Position numbers and translations under genes: made by a program. Below, piece after piece: positions 14,040 to 14,127 of a stretch of DNA of 14,127 nt (positions within the stretch are counted from its first letter, which is position 1; every line of letters starts with the position of its first letter). Source of the DNA: Spirochaetes bacterium ADurb.Bin110 (GTDB taxonomy: Bacteria; Spirochaetota; Spirochaetia; Treponematales; Rectinemataceae). The notes beneath the pieces are model-generated. The model made no database searches. It was not told the origin of the DNA and saw only the letters and a program-made list of their open reading frames with translations. The DNA lies in assembly GCA_002070755.1 (NCBI GenBank), contig MWDY01000222.1, positions 1 to 14,127 of the forward strand. The letters are read 5' to 3'.

Positions 14040-14127
14040 ATGTCGATACTGGCCATGGCGCTGACTCTCGTTGGAGGGCTAGCTCTGTTCATGTATGGAA
14101 TGGAGCGAAGCAGCGAAAGTATTCAGC
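14040..14127 (+). CDS. Na+/phosphate-type symporter, N-terminal fragment
   Basis: Starts with ATG at 14040 and runs off the window after 29 codons. The first helix, ALTLVGGLALFMYGMERSSE, matches the start of Na/Pi cotransporter (NptA/PhoU-linked) family proteins, whose first helix reads GLGLFLYGM followed by a polar stretch. It would import phosphate with sodium at the inner membrane. A purine-rich AAGG lies about 11 bases upstream of the start, so the ribosome site is weak. Divergent from the tonB remnant. Only the first helix is seen. Confidence 0.65.
   Translation, partial: MSILAMALTLVGGLALFMYGMERSSESIQ

Noticed and set aside
1..14127. CRISPR array, phage genes or a toxin-antitoxin pair
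   Set aside because: No regularly spaced repeats, no phage structural or recombinase motifs, and no small coupled gene pair with known motifs were seen.

Overview
The window reads as a piece of a diderm, Gram-negative-type bacterial chromosome. It has a predicted outer-membrane beta-barrel, two lipoproteins with lipoboxes, and remains of a TonB-dependent receptor and of TonB. I infer a spirochaete (Treponema/Rectinema-like), mainly from the style of the lipoproteins (the SGTGPNNET-type repeat region after the lipobox) and from the HTH-receiver regulator. No taxonomic marker is present, so this is a moderate-confidence guess.

Layout. 1-336 is the 3' end of a probable transposase. 397-3338 (minus strand) holds a metallo-beta-lactamase-fold protein and, overlapping it by four bases, a Wzi-like outer-membrane barrel. 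3339-3855 has no convincing protein gene. It holds a candidate small RNA (good promoter, about 95-nt near-continuous hairpin, T6 end) and a set of spaced TGCA palindromes. 3856-6180 (minus) is the full-length RNA-binding protein Tex. 6331-8678 (plus) is a tight series: a regulator with an N-terminal excisionase/MerR-like HTH and a C-terminal receiver domain, a macro-domain ADP-ribose hydrolase and a zinc alcohol dehydrogenase. An intrinsic terminator and tRNA-Gly(CCC) follow.

After the tRNA the DNA becomes AT-rich. A near-consensus promoter with an embedded palindrome drives two secreted lipoproteins (9152-11631) that share an almost perfect 689-bp repeat: different N-terminal halves, identical C-terminal halves. 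A strong terminator closes this unit.

11832-13827 is a decayed vitamin B12 uptake locus. A well-preserved cobalamin riboswitch and a Shine-Dalgarno-sequestering hairpin precede a receptor gene that has lost part of its plug domain, is frameshifted and is truncated. It abuts, tail to tail, a frameshifted tonB whose C-terminal domain is also missing; one deletion probably removed both 3' ends. The window closes with the first codons of a Na+/phosphate-type symporter.

I did not find a single complete undescribed system. The best candidates for new biology are the small RNA at 3510-3609, the swapped lipoprotein C-terminal module, and the intact-looking riboswitch upstream of a dead gene.
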